DNA of 64,000 bases from assembly GCF_900114325.1 (NCBI RefSeq), contig NZ_FOSR01000004.1, forward strand, positions 35,550-99,549, in the 5' to 3' direction. The notes under the pieces were generated by a model that was not told the DNA's origin, ran no database searches, and was given only the letters and a program-made list of their open reading frames with translations. A program made the translations under genes and the position numbers. The DNA is from Rhodanobacter glycinis. GTDB lineage: Bacteria > Pseudomonadota > Gammaproteobacteria > Xanthomonadales > Rhodanobacteraceae. Positions 38,750 to 47,123 of this stretch are shown one piece after another (the stretch's first letter is position 1; every line of letters begins with the position of its first letter).

Positions 38750-40504
38750 TCAGCGGCCGGTAAACAGGCGGCTGAGGCGACGGAACAGGCTTGGCTTCTT
38801 CGGTGCTGCCGCGACGGCGGCCTGCGTGGCTACCTGCCGCGACGGACGATGGCCGGCTTCGCCATTCGTCCGCTCGCGCGGCGGCCGCTCGGTCCGGGCA
38901 GGGCGATTGCCACTGCGCTCGGTTTTGGAGGCCGACTCGCTGGTGACGGCATTCTCGGCACCATTCGCCGGTGCACCTTCGCCGTTGCGACGGCGACCGC
39001 GACCACCACGACGGCGGCGCCGCTTCGGCGCCCCTTCCGCGGCAGGCGTTTCGCCACCGGCCGGCGTCGCGGCAGCAGCGGGCGCGGCCACCGCCACTTC
39101 GGCCGCCTCGACCGATGCGACCGGGCGCGGCTTGCGTTCGGAGGACGGACGCGGACCGCGTTCGCCATTGCGGCCACCGCTGCTGCGACTGTCGCCACGA
39201 CCGCCGCTGCGACGCTCGCCATGGCGCGACGGCTTCTTCTCGTCGCCACGTGCTTCCACCTTGTCGCCGAACGCGGCGCTGTCGGCCGCGGCGGCGGCGA
39301 CGAACTCCGGGTCGATCGCGTGCGGCTTCGGCATCACCAGCATGTCCGGCTCGATCGTGGCGACCGGGATCTTCTGGCCGATGTATTCCTCGATCTCGGG
39401 CAGGCTCATCGCGTACAGGTCGCAGGCGAAGCTGATCGCATCACCCTCGGCGCCCAGCCGCGCGGTACGGCCGATGCGGTGCACGTAGTCTTCGGCGTCC
39501 TGCGGCAGGTCGTAGTTGAAGACATGGCTGACCGCGGGAATGTGCAGGCCGCGCGCGGCCACGTCGGTGCAGACCAGCATCTCGAGCTGGCTGTCCTGGA
39601 AGCGCTGCAGCAACTTCTGGCGCTTGAGCTGCGGCACGTCGCCGGACAGCGCGCCGGCGCGGTAGCCCTGCCGCTTGACGCGATCGGTAATGCGCTCGGC
39701 GGCGGCCTTGGTGTTGACGAAAACGATGCTGCGGCTGGGCTTTTCGCGCTCCAGCAGGTTCATCAGCAGCGGCATCTTCTCTTCCTTGGCCGGGAAGTAG
39801 ACCACCTGGCGCACCTTGTCGGCGGTGACGTTGTCGGTCTCCACCACCAGCTTCTCGGCCTCGTGCATGTGCTCGTAGGCCAGTTCCAGCACGCGATGGC
39901 TCAGCGTGGCGGAGAACAGCAGCACCTGGCGCTGCTCGCGCGCCGGCAGGCGACGGAAGATGAAGCGCACGTCCTTGATGAAGCCGAGGTCGAACATGCG
40001 GTCGGCCTCGTCGACCACCATCACCTCGACGCCGTTGAAGCCGAACACGTCCTGCTTGTGGTAATCGAGCAGGCGGCCCGGGGTGGCGATGATGATGTCG
40101 CAGCCGTCCTTGAGCTGCTGGCGCTGCTTGTCGTAATCGACGCCGCCGTAGATCAGCGCGGTGCGCAGGCCGGTATGGGCGCCGATGGCACGGGCATCCT
40201 TGTCGATCTGGATGGCCAGCTCGCGGGTCGGCGCGATCACCAGCGCACGCGGATCGGAATCCCGGCGCTCGGCCACGGCCGGCGTGGTCAGCAGGCGGTT
40301 CATCAGCGCGACCAGGAAGGCGCAGGTCTTGCCGGTGCCGGTCTGGGCCTGGCCAGCGACGTCACGACCGGCCAGCGCCACCGGCAGGGTCAGTTCCTGG
40401 ATGGGCGTGCAGCGGGTGAAGCCGGCTTCGTCCAGGCCTTGCTGCAGCAGCGGATGAAGGTTGAAGTTGGCGAAAAAGGTATCGGTGAGTACGGTTTGTG
40501 ACAT
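38750..40504 (-). CDS. rhlB: DEAD-box RNA helicase RhlB with long basic C-terminal tail
   Basis: A 584-residue DEAD-box protein. It has the Q motif TRCTPIQ (about 30-36), motif I AQTGTGKT (about 53-60), Ia PTRELA, DEAD motif [10 protein letters not shown] (about 169-178), SAT in LLFSATLS, and motif [12 protein letters not shown] (about 339-348). RhlB unwinds RNA for the degradosome. After about residue 420 the tail is low complexity, alternating Arg/Gly/Ser-rich and Ala/Pro-rich blocks with repeated RRRGG-like motifs, likely RNA- or partner-binding. It is divergent from trxA-rho, matching the E. coli rhlB/trxA/rho neighbourhood. Confidence 0.94.
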   Translation of the reverse strand: MSQTVLTDTFFANFNLHPLLQQGLDEAGFTRCTPIQELTLPVALAGRDVAGQAQTGTGKTCAFLVALMNRLLTTPAVAERRDSDPRALVIAPTRELAIQIDKDARAIGAHTGLRTALIYGGVDYDKQRQQLKDGCDIIIATPGRLLDYHKQDVFGFNGVEVMVVDEADRMFDLGFIKDVRFIFRRLPAREQRQVLLFSATLSHRVLELAYEHMHEAEKLVVETDNVTADKVRQVVYFPAKEEKMPLLMNLLEREKPSRSIVFVNTKAAAERITDRVKRQGYRAGALSGDVPQLKRQKLLQRFQDSQLEMLVCTDVAARGLHIPAVSHVFNYDLPQDAEDYVHRIGRTARLGAEGDAISFACDLYAMSLPEIEEYIGQKIPVATIEPDMLVMPKPHAIDPEFVAAAAADSAAFGDKVEARGDEKKPSRHGERRSGGRGDSRSSGGRNGERGPRPSSERKPRPVASVEAAEVAVAAPAAAATPAGGETPAAEGAPKRRRRRGGRGRRRNGEGAPANGAENAVTSESASKTERSGNRPARTERPPRERTNGEAGHRPSRQVATQAAVAAAPKKPSLFRRLSRLFTGR

Positions 40505-40702
40505 TTAAGTAGGCATGCGTAAGGCGGGGGGCCGCCAAGGCGGCCGGCCCGGTTCGCGGGTCGGATGATCCGGAACGGGTGGATGGATGCAACACGGCGC
40601 GGCGCGGGCCCCCCCGGCCCTCGAAAGGCTCTGGTGGAGGTGTCCGCTACGACCGCAGGCGGTGTCGCACGACGAAGGCAGATCCCGCGTCGGTCCCGCT
40701 GG

Positions 40703-40741
40703 CATTGGCGAAGGGGCTCAAGCCCAGCCGCCTCGCCAATG
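40703..40741. promoter_or_regulatory. Intergenic hairpin between rhlB and trxA
   Basis: CATTGGCGA (40703-40711) pairs with TCGCCAATG (40733-40741), and GGGCT-CA-AGCCC (40714-40725) forms an inner stem. This could be a leader structure of rhlB, whose start is about 200 bp away on the reverse strand, or an operator. The full 462-bp gap 40505-40966 contains no other gene I can support. A GGAG Shine-Dalgarno for trxA is at its end. Confidence 0.35.
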
Positions 40742-40966
40742 TCAACGGAACCTTCCGCTGCTGCCCAGGGAACTTGCCGGGTTTTGACTGGCAGGCTCCT
40801 TGAATCTCTTGAATCGCGCCCCGAGTTACGCTGGAATGGAAACCTGCCGCAAGGGCAATCCCATGTACGAGAATACGGCTCGTCCGGCGCAACTTGGGCG
40901 CCTGAGTGTAGCCGATGCCGGCCGCGCGGTCGTCATTTACCCCCTACGCCATCCACGGAGACCCCG

Positions 40967-41293
40967 ATGAGCGACCTGATTACCCATGTGAGCGACGACG
41001 CCTTCGAGGCCGAAGTGCTGCAGTCCGACACCCCCGTGCTGCTCGATTTCTGGGCCGAATGGTGCGGCCCGTGCAAGGCCATCGCGCCGATCCTCGACGA
41101 GCTGGCCACCCAGTACCAGGGCAAGCTGCGCATCGCCAAGATCAACATCGACGACAACCAGAAGACGCCCCGCACCTACGGCGTGCGCGGCATTCCCACC
41201 CTGATGGTGTTCAAGAACGGCAAGGTCGAGGCCACCCAGATCGGTGCCGTCAGCAAGGGCCAACTGGCCCAGATGATCGACAAAACGCTCTGA
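40967..41293 (+). CDS. trxA: Thioredoxin 1
   Basis: The 108-residue protein has the thioredoxin fold and active site [10 protein letters not shown] (Cys33, Cys36), with the cis-proline segment [12 protein letters not shown]. TrxA reduces cytoplasmic protein disulfides and feeds ribonucleotide reductase and other reductases. GGAG precedes the ATG by six bases; upstream in-frame ATGs at 40565 and beyond are not plausible. It lies 164 bp before rho on the same strand, as in E. coli. Confidence 0.98.
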   Translation: MSDLITHVSDDAFEAEVLQSDTPVLLDFWAEWCGPCKAIAPILDELATQYQGKLRIAKINIDDNQKTPRTYGVRGIPTLMVFKNGKVEATQIGAVSKGQLAQMIDKTL

Positions 41294-41457
41294 TCCATCC
41301 GCTGAAATAGCCGCACCTCCCCGCCGCCGCGCTTTACGGCGCCGCGCGGCGGGTGTTAGATTCGTCCAGACCGTCGGGACTGTCCTGTCCCCCGCGCGAC
41401 CCGCGCGACGCTCAACACCCTCCTTCCTGTACCAACGGCGCCCCACGAGGTTTGCCC

Positions 41458-43227
41458 GTGTCCGATATCGAAAGCAAAGACCCGACCGACGCCAAGCGCG
41501 CCGATACCAAGCCGGCCGCCGAGCCGCGAGCCCGCGCACCACGCAAGAAAGTCGACAAGTCGGCCGACAAGCCTGTGCAGGCCAGCCTGCCGGTGGACGC
41601 ACCCGCTCCCGCACCCGCCGCGCCCGCACCGACGCCGGCCCCAGCGCCGACGCCTGCACCCGCGCCAGCTCCGGCTGCCGACAGCCCGTCGCCCGCCAGT
41701 GGCGAGGCGAATGCACCGCGCCAGAGCGAAGGCAGCCCGTCCGCGCCCGCCCAGGGCAACGGCAATAACGGCAATAACGGCGGCAACGGTGGCGGCAACA
41801 ACAATCGCAACGAACGTGACGGCCGCGGTCGCCGCCGCCGCCATGAGCGCGGCCAGCGCCCCGGTGGCCAAGGTGGCGGTCAGGGCAACAACCATCCGCG
41901 CAACAATCCCAACGGCTTGCCGATGGACGACGACGAGAATGCCGATGCCGGCAGCAACGATCGTCTGATCAACCTCACCGAGCTCAAGCGCATGAAGGCG
42001 CCGCAGCTGCTGGAGTTCGCCGAGTCGCTGGGTATCCGCGAAGGCGTCGCCCGCCAGCGCAAGCAGGATGTGGTGTTCAACATCCTCAAGGCGCACGCCC
42101 GCTCCGGCGGCGGCATCTGGGCCGAGGGCGTGCTGGAAATCCTGCAGGATGGCTTCGGCTTCCTGCGCTCCGCCGACGAGTCCTACCTGGCCGGCCCGGA
42201 CGACATCTACGTCTCGCCCAGCCAGATTCGCCGTTTCAACCTGCGCACCGGCGACTACATCACCGGCCGCGTGCGCCATCCGAAGGAAGGCGAGCGCTAC
42301 TTCGCCATGCTCCGCGTCGACGACATCAACGGCGATCCGCCGGAGGCGTCGAAGAACAAGATGCTGTTCGAGAACCTCACCCCGCTGTTCCCGCGCACGG
42401 CTTTCAAGCTGGAGCGCGGCAACGGTTCGAGCGAGGACATCACCGGCCGCATCCTCGACCTGGTCGCGCCGATCGGCCGCGGCCAGCGCGGCCTGATCGT
42501 CTCCCAGCCGAAGTCCGGCAAGACGATGATGCTGCAGAACATCGCCCAGGCGATCAGCTACAACCACCCCGACGCGCACCTGATCATGCTGTTGATCGAC
42601 GAGCGCCCGGAGGAAGTGACCGAAATCGCCCGCAGCGTGCGCGCCGAGGTCATCAGTTCCACCTTCGACGAGCCGGCCGTGCGCCACGTGCAGGTCGCCG
42701 AAATGGTGATCGAGCGCGCCAAGCGCCTGGTCGAGCACAAGAAGGACGTGGTGATCCTGCTCGACTCGATCACCCGCCTGGCGCGCGCCTACAACACCGT
42801 GGTGCCCAGCTCCGGCAAGGTGCTCACCGGTGGTGTCGACGCCAACGCACTGCAGCGTCCGAAGCGCTTCTTCGGCGCCGCCCGCAACGTCGAGGAAGGC
42901 GGCAGCCTGACCATCGTCGCCACCGCGCTGACCGACACCGGCAGCAAGATGGACGAGGTGATCTACGAAGAGTTCAAGGGCACCGGCAACATGGAAGTGC
43001 ACCTGAGCCGCCGCATCTCCGAGAAGCGCGTCTACCCGGCGATCGACATCAACCGCTCCGGCACCCGCCGCGAGGACCTGCTGATCGAGCCGGACATGCT
43101 GGCCAAGATCTGGATCCTGCGCAAACTGCTGCACCCGATGGACGAGCTGGCGGCGATGGAGTTCATGCTCGACAAGATGAAGAACACCAAGTCCAACGAC
43201 GAGTTCTTCAATTCGATGAAGCGCTGA
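41458..43227 (+). CDS. rho: Transcription termination factor Rho with extended disordered N-terminus
   Basis: The GTG at 41458 has ACGAGG seven bases upstream and starts a 589-residue protein, against about 420 in E. coli Rho. Residues 1-170 are a low-complexity extension: Lys/Ala-rich, then Pro/Ala-rich, then an Asn/Gly-rich and Arg-rich patch ([28 protein letters not shown]). The canonical Rho follows: the N-terminal helix domain ([20 protein letters not shown]), the RNA-binding cold-shock domain (DGFGFLRS), the P-loop [11 protein letters not shown] near 350, and [15 protein letters not shown]. Rho is the hexameric RNA translocase that ends untranslated transcripts. High-GC Rhos often have such extensions. 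Confidence 0.97.
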   Translation: MSDIESKDPTDAKRADTKPAAEPRARAPRKKVDKSADKPVQASLPVDAPAPAPAAPAPTPAPAPTPAPAPAPAADSPSPASGEANAPRQSEGSPSAPAQGNGNNGNNGGNGGGNNNRNERDGRGRRRRHERGQRPGGQGGGQGNNHPRNNPNGLPMDDDENADAGSNDRLINLTELKRMKAPQLLEFAESLGIREGVARQRKQDVVFNILKAHARSGGGIWAEGVLEILQDGFGFLRSADESYLAGPDDIYVSPSQIRRFNLRTGDYITGRVRHPKEGERYFAMLRVDDINGDPPEASKNKMLFENLTPLFPRTAFKLERGNGSSEDITGRILDLVAPIGRGQRGLIVSQPKSGKTMMLQNIAQAISYNHPDAHLIMLLIDERPEEVTEIARSVRAEVISSTFDEPAVRHVQVAEMVIERAKRLVEHKKDVVILLDSITRLARAYNTVVPSSGKVLTGGVDANALQRPKRFFGAARNVEEGGSLTIVATALTDTGSKMDEVIYEEFKGTGNMEVHLSRRISEKRVYPAIDINRSGTRREDLLIEPDMLAKIWILRKLLHPMDELAAMEFMLDKMKNTKSNDEFFNSMKR

Positions 43228-43249
43228 GCGCAAGCTCCCGTTTCGCCAC

Positions 43250-43283
43250 ACAAGGCCGGCATCCCGCCGGCCTTGTCGTTTCC
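43250..43283 (+). terminator. Hairpin terminator after rho
   Basis: An 11-bp perfect stem ACAAGGCCGGC/GCCGGCCTTGT (43250-43260 and 43266-43276, loop ATCCC) lies 22 bp past the rho stop. It is followed by CGTTTCC, a short T-tract. Confidence 0.75.
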
Positions 43284-43381
43284 GGGGCATGGAATCGTCG
43301 GCCGCAAGCCGCTGGCAGGTTGTCGGACTTTGGCTGGTTGGGCTGCTAGCATTTCCATCCCCGGCCCACGACGGTTCCCCC

Positions 43382-44047
43382 ATGCGCATCCTGCTTGTCG
43401 AAGACGACTCACTGGTGTCCGATGCCATCACCCGCGGCCTCTCGGTCGAGGGTTACGTGGTCGACGCGGTCGCCACGGCCGAGGCGGCGCCAGCCCGACT
43501 GGCGGCGGCGCACTACGACCTGGCCATCGTCGATCTCGGTCTGCCCGGCATGGACGGTTTCGACCTGGTGCGACGCCTGCGCAGCGAGGGCAATCCGTTG
43601 CCATTGCTGATCGTCACCGCCCGCGACGGCCTGGACGATCGCGTCAGCGCGCTCGACCTCGGCGCCGACGACTACCTGACCAAACCGTTCGCCCTGCCCG
43701 AATTGGCTGCGCGTTGCCGCGCGCTGATCCGCCGCGCCGGCGTGGCCGGTTCGAACGAATTGAACGTGGGCGCGCTGCGCATCGACCTGGCCGGCAAGCG
43801 CGTGCTTGGCGCCGGCGGCAAGACCCTGGACCTGACCCGGCGCGAATGGTCGATCCTCGAATGCCTGAGCCTGCATAGCGGCCGCGTGGTGAGCAAGGAT
43901 CGCCTGATGCAGGCCATCGTCGGCTGGGAAGAGGAAATCTCCGGCAACGCGATCGAGGTGCATGTCTCGCGACTGCGTTCCAAGCTCGGCGCGGATGCCA
44001 CGGTGCGCAGCATCCGCGGCCTCGGCTATCGCCTTGAAGACGCCTGA
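43382..44047 (+). CDS. OmpR-family response regulator (QseB/PmrA-like)
   Basis: A 221-residue regulator. The receiver has acidic VEDD (8-11), phosphoacceptor Asp51 in IVDLGLPGMDG, Thr in LLIVTARD and Lys in YLTKPF. The C-terminal winged-helix DNA-binding domain (about 125-220) ends with the wing RSIRGLGYRLE. It belongs to the QseB/PmrA subgroup. The kinase gene overlaps its 3' end, forming a classical two-component operon. Target genes and signal are unknown, though the kinase sensor domain is His-rich. Confidence 0.95.
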   Translation: MRILLVEDDSLVSDAITRGLSVEGYVVDAVATAEAAPARLAAAHYDLAIVDLGLPGMDGFDLVRRLRSEGNPLPLLIVTARDGLDDRVSALDLGADDYLTKPFALPELAARCRALIRRAGVAGSNELNVGALRIDLAGKRVLGAGGKTLDLTRREWSILECLSLHSGRVVSKDRLMQAIVGWEEEISGNAIEVHVSRLRSKLGADATVRSIRGLGYRLEDA

Positions 44048-45515
44048 GCCACGCCGCGCGCACAGCATTCGCGGCCGCCTGCTCGGCTATCTGCTGCTGC
44101 CCTTGCTGCTGCTGGTGGCGGCCGGCTTCTGGATCGACCACCACACCCTGGTGATGCCGGTCTATGCCGCGTTCGATCGTTCGCTGTCGCGCACCGCCAC
44201 CGAGATCGCCGCCCACATCGAGCAACAACCGGATGGCCAGCTGAAAGTCCGTTGGCCGGAGCCGCCGGGAGCTTCACGCGGCTTCGGAAGGCACCCGCCG
44301 CCGCGACTCACTTGGCACGGTCCATCGCACCGACCACCATCTCCGGGCTTTGCCGCCCCCTCGTTCGCGCACCACGCCCCACCGCCGCACTTCCGCCCAC
44401 ACGAAACCTTCCTGTTCCGGGTCAGTCGTGCCGATGGCAGCACCATCGCCGGCAATGCCGACCTGGTGGCCGCCCCGATCGAACACAACAACCTCGGCTA
44501 TCGCAACGCCGACTATCACGGTACGCCGGTGCGCGCAGTCAGCTTGCGCACCACGGTGGCCGGCGAGGCGCTTCTGGTCACGGCCGCCGAAACCATGCAC
44601 TGGCGCGACCGCGTGGTGCATCGACTGGACACCATCATCGGCCTCGGCGACAGCCTGCAACTGCTGCTGGTGCTGGCCATTTCCATGCTCGGCATCACCG
44701 TGGCACTGCGACCGCTGCGCCGGCTGCGCGAGCAGATCGCCAGCCAGTCGCCGGAAAAACTCAAACCGCTGCCAACCGCCCCGATACCCGGCGAAGTGCG
44801 CCCGCTGGTCGACTCGCTCAACACCTTGCTGATGACGGTGCGCGACTCGGCGCAATCGCAGCAGCACTTCCTGACCAATGCCGCACACCAGCTGCGCACG
44901 CCGCTGACCGGGCTCAAGGCCCAGCTCGAAGTGCTGGCCCGCGAGAATGCCGGCGGCCCGCAACAAGCCCGCATTGCCGCACTGCAGGGCGGCATCGATC
45001 GCCTTGCGCATACCGCCAACCAGTTGCTGGCACTGGCCCGCGCCGAACCCTCCGCACACCGCGCCAGCGACTTCACACCGCTGGCGCTGCCCGAACTGGT
45101 CGGCGCCGTGGTGTCGACGTTGCTCGACCGGTCACTGGTGGCCGATGTCGATCTGGGCGCCGACTGCCAGCCGGCCGAGGTCGAGGGCATTCACTGGCTG
45201 CTGCACGAATTACTGGTGAACCTGGTCGACAATGCGATCCGGCACACGCCGCCCGGCGGCCAGGTCACGGTGCGCTGCGGCACCACCGAGGGGCTGGCCT
45301 ATCTGGAAGTGGAGGACGACGGCCCCGGGATCCCGCCGGACCTGCGCCAGCGGGTGCGCGAGCGCTTCTACCACGCCGGCGGCAATGGCCAGGGCAGCGG
45401 CCTGGGACTGTCCATCGTCGAGGAGATTGCCCGCACCCATCGAGGTCGGCTGCTGATCCTGGACGGCTCGACCGGCGGCGCACGCATGCGCGTCGAATTC
45501 CCGGCCGCCGGCTGA
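44034..45515 (+). CDS. Sensor histidine kinase with His/Pro-rich periplasmic loop
   Basis: A 493-residue kinase if translation starts at TTG 44034, overlapping the regulator by 14 bases; no ATG fits this position, so the start is uncertain. It has two transmembrane helices (about 17-36 and 203-226) around a 2CSK_N-like periplasmic sensor, the dimerisation histidine His284 (NAAHQLRTPL), the N box VDNAIRHTPPG, and G boxes DDGPGIPP and GSGLGLSIVEE. Inside the sensor, residues about 86-123 contain at least seven His with many Pro (HHAPPPHFRPHE), a possible metal site. It would phosphorylate the upstream OmpR-type regulator. Confidence 0.9.
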   Translation: MKTPEPRRAHSIRGRLLGYLLLPLLLLVAAGFWIDHHTLVMPVYAAFDRSLSRTATEIAAHIEQQPDGQLKVRWPEPPGASRGFGRHPPPRLTWHGPSHRPPSPGFAAPSFAHHAPPPHFRPHETFLFRVSRADGSTIAGNADLVAAPIEHNNLGYRNADYHGTPVRAVSLRTTVAGEALLVTAAETMHWRDRVVHRLDTIIGLGDSLQLLLVLAISMLGITVALRPLRRLREQIASQSPEKLKPLPTAPIPGEVRPLVDSLNTLLMTVRDSAQSQQHFLTNAAHQLRTPLTGLKAQLEVLARENAGGPQQARIAALQGGIDRLAHTANQLLALARAEPSAHRASDFTPLALPELVGAVVSTLLDRSLVADVDLGADCQPAEVEGIHWLLHELLVNLVDNAIRHTPPGGQVTVRCGTTEGLAYLEVEDDGPGIPPDLRQRVRERFYHAGGNGQGSGLGLSIVEEIARTHRGRLLILDGSTGGARMRVEFPAAG

Positions 45516-45606
45516 TCCCGGTCAGGGGAGACGACGGCCCGCCAGTGGTACTTTGAATCGATCCTGACCGCCCCCACAGTGTCAGCCTCCCCGACGAGGA
45601 TTCCCC

Positions 45607-46974
45607 GTGTCCATACCCAGTGCCGTCAAGCGCACCCCGATCAGCAGCCGCCAGCAACTCGTCGACTACATCGCCGCGGGCGAGAAGCCGCGCGAGGCGT
45701 GGCGTATCGGCACCGAGCACGAAAAGTTCGGCTTCCGCACCGACGACTTGCGGCCGCCCACCTTCGAGGGCGAGCGCGGCATCAAGGTGCTGCTGGAAAC
45801 ACTGGCCAGCCGCTACGGCTGGGACGTGGCGCGCGAAGGCGAGAATCCGGTCGCGCTGTCGCGCAATGGCGCCTCGATCACGCTGGAACCGGCCGGCCAG
45901 TTGGAGCTGTCCGGCGCGATGCTGGAAACGATCCACCAGACCTGTTGCGAAGTGAACTCGCACCTCAGGGACGTGCGCTCGGTCGCCGATGAACTCGGCC
46001 TCGGCTTCCTCGGCATGGGCTTCCAGCCGAAATGGCGCCGCGACGAAATGCCGTGGATGCCCAAGGGCCGCTACAAGATCATGCGCGAATACATGCCCAA
46101 GGTCGGCTCGCTCGGCCTGGACATGATGACGCGCACCTGCACCGTGCAGGTGAACCTGGACTTCGAAAGCGAAGCGGACATGGTGAAGAAATTCCGCACC
46201 AGCCTCGCCTTGCAGCCGATCGCCACCGCGCTGTTCGCCGACTCGCCGTTCACCGAAGGCAAGCCCAACGGTTACCAGTCGTACCGCTCGCACATCTGGG
46301 AAGACACCGACGCCGACCGCACCGGCATGCTCGATTTCGTGTTCGACGACGGCTTCGGCTACGAGCGCTATATCGACTACATCCTCGACGTGCCGATGTA
46401 CTTCAGCCTGCAGAACGGCCAGTACCTCGACCTGGCCGGACAGGATTTCAAGAAGTTCATGGCCGGCGAGTTGCCTGCCCTGCCCGGCACCCACGCCACC
46501 ATGACGGATTTCGCCGATCACCTCACCACCGCGTTTCCCGAGGTGCGCCTGAAGCAGTACCTGGAAATGCGCGGTGCCGACGGCGGCCCGTGGAACCGTT
46601 TGTGCGCGTTGCCCGCGCTGTGGGTCGGCCTGCTCTACGACGACGAGGCACTGGATGCCGCCTGGAACCTGGTCAAGGACTTCACCCGCACCGAACGCCA
46701 CGCCCTGCGCGACGGTGTGCCGAAACAGGCGCTGAAACTGCCGTTCCGCCACGGCAGCGTGCGCGACCTGGCCCGCGAAACATTGAAGATTGCCGCGCAC
46801 GGGCTGAAGCGCCGCGCCCGCCTCAACCAGCACGGCGCCGACGAGAGCATCTTCCTCGAACCGCTGATCGAAATCGTCGAAGCCAACCAGACCCCGGCCG
46901 AACGCAAGCTGGAACTGTTCCACGGCGCCTGGGGCGGCAGCGTGGATCCGGTGTTCAAAAAGTTCGCGTACTAG
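45607..46974 (+). CDS. gshA: Glutamate-cysteine ligase, plant type
   Basis: A 455-residue enzyme of the plant/alphaproteobacterial gamma-glutamylcysteine synthetase class. It contains [11 protein letters not shown] (about 33-43), [11 protein letters not shown] (about 94-104), the [14 protein letters not shown] region and the late DESIFLEPL. It catalyses the first step of glutathione synthesis. The GTG at 45607 has GAGGA upstream. Plant-type GshA is usual in Xanthomonadales and unlike the E. coli enzyme. Glutathione is the co-ligand of the Grx4 protein encoded elsewhere in the window. Confidence 0.96.
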   Translation: MSIPSAVKRTPISSRQQLVDYIAAGEKPREAWRIGTEHEKFGFRTDDLRPPTFEGERGIKVLLETLASRYGWDVAREGENPVALSRNGASITLEPAGQLELSGAMLETIHQTCCEVNSHLRDVRSVADELGLGFLGMGFQPKWRRDEMPWMPKGRYKIMREYMPKVGSLGLDMMTRTCTVQVNLDFESEADMVKKFRTSLALQPIATALFADSPFTEGKPNGYQSYRSHIWEDTDADRTGMLDFVFDDGFGYERYIDYILDVPMYFSLQNGQYLDLAGQDFKKFMAGELPALPGTHATMTDFADHLTTAFPEVRLKQYLEMRGADGGPWNRLCALPALWVGLLYDDEALDAAWNLVKDFTRTERHALRDGVPKQALKLPFRHGSVRDLARETLKIAAHGLKRRARLNQHGADESIFLEPLIEIVEANQTPAERKLELFHGAWGGSVDPVFKKFAY

Positions 46975-46983
46975 CGAGCGCGC

Positions 46984-47051
46984 AGGAGCGCACCCTGTGC
47001 GCGATGCTCTTGGCGGCGTAACGAAGAGCATCGCGCACAGGGTGCGCTCCT
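46984..47051. repeat. REPIN-like palindromic doublet
   Basis: Two 28-bp arms (46984-47011 and 47024-47051) are perfect inverted copies around a 12-bp loop. They start AGGAGCGCACCCTG, the classic GTAGGAGCG-type REP of Pseudomonas and Xanthomonadales. REPINs of this kind are mobilised by RAYT transposases, none of which lies in this window. It sits in the convergent gap between gshA and the M3 peptidase gene. Confidence 0.85.
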
Positions 47052-47078
47052 ACAGAAATTCCTGGCAGACCCAAGAAA

Positions 47079-47099
47079 AAGGCCGGCAATGCCGGCCTT
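47079..47099. terminator. Bidirectional terminator between gshA and the M3 peptidase gene
   Basis: A 9-bp stem AAGGCCGGC/GCCGGCCTT (47079-47087 and 47091-47099) is flanked by a run of A to the left (giving T on the reverse strand) and TTCTTCTT to the right. It fits termination of the reverse-strand peptidase gene, 25 bp away, and of gshA. Confidence 0.8.
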
Positions 47100-47123
47100 C
47101 TTCTTGTCATCGGGCGGAACGCC

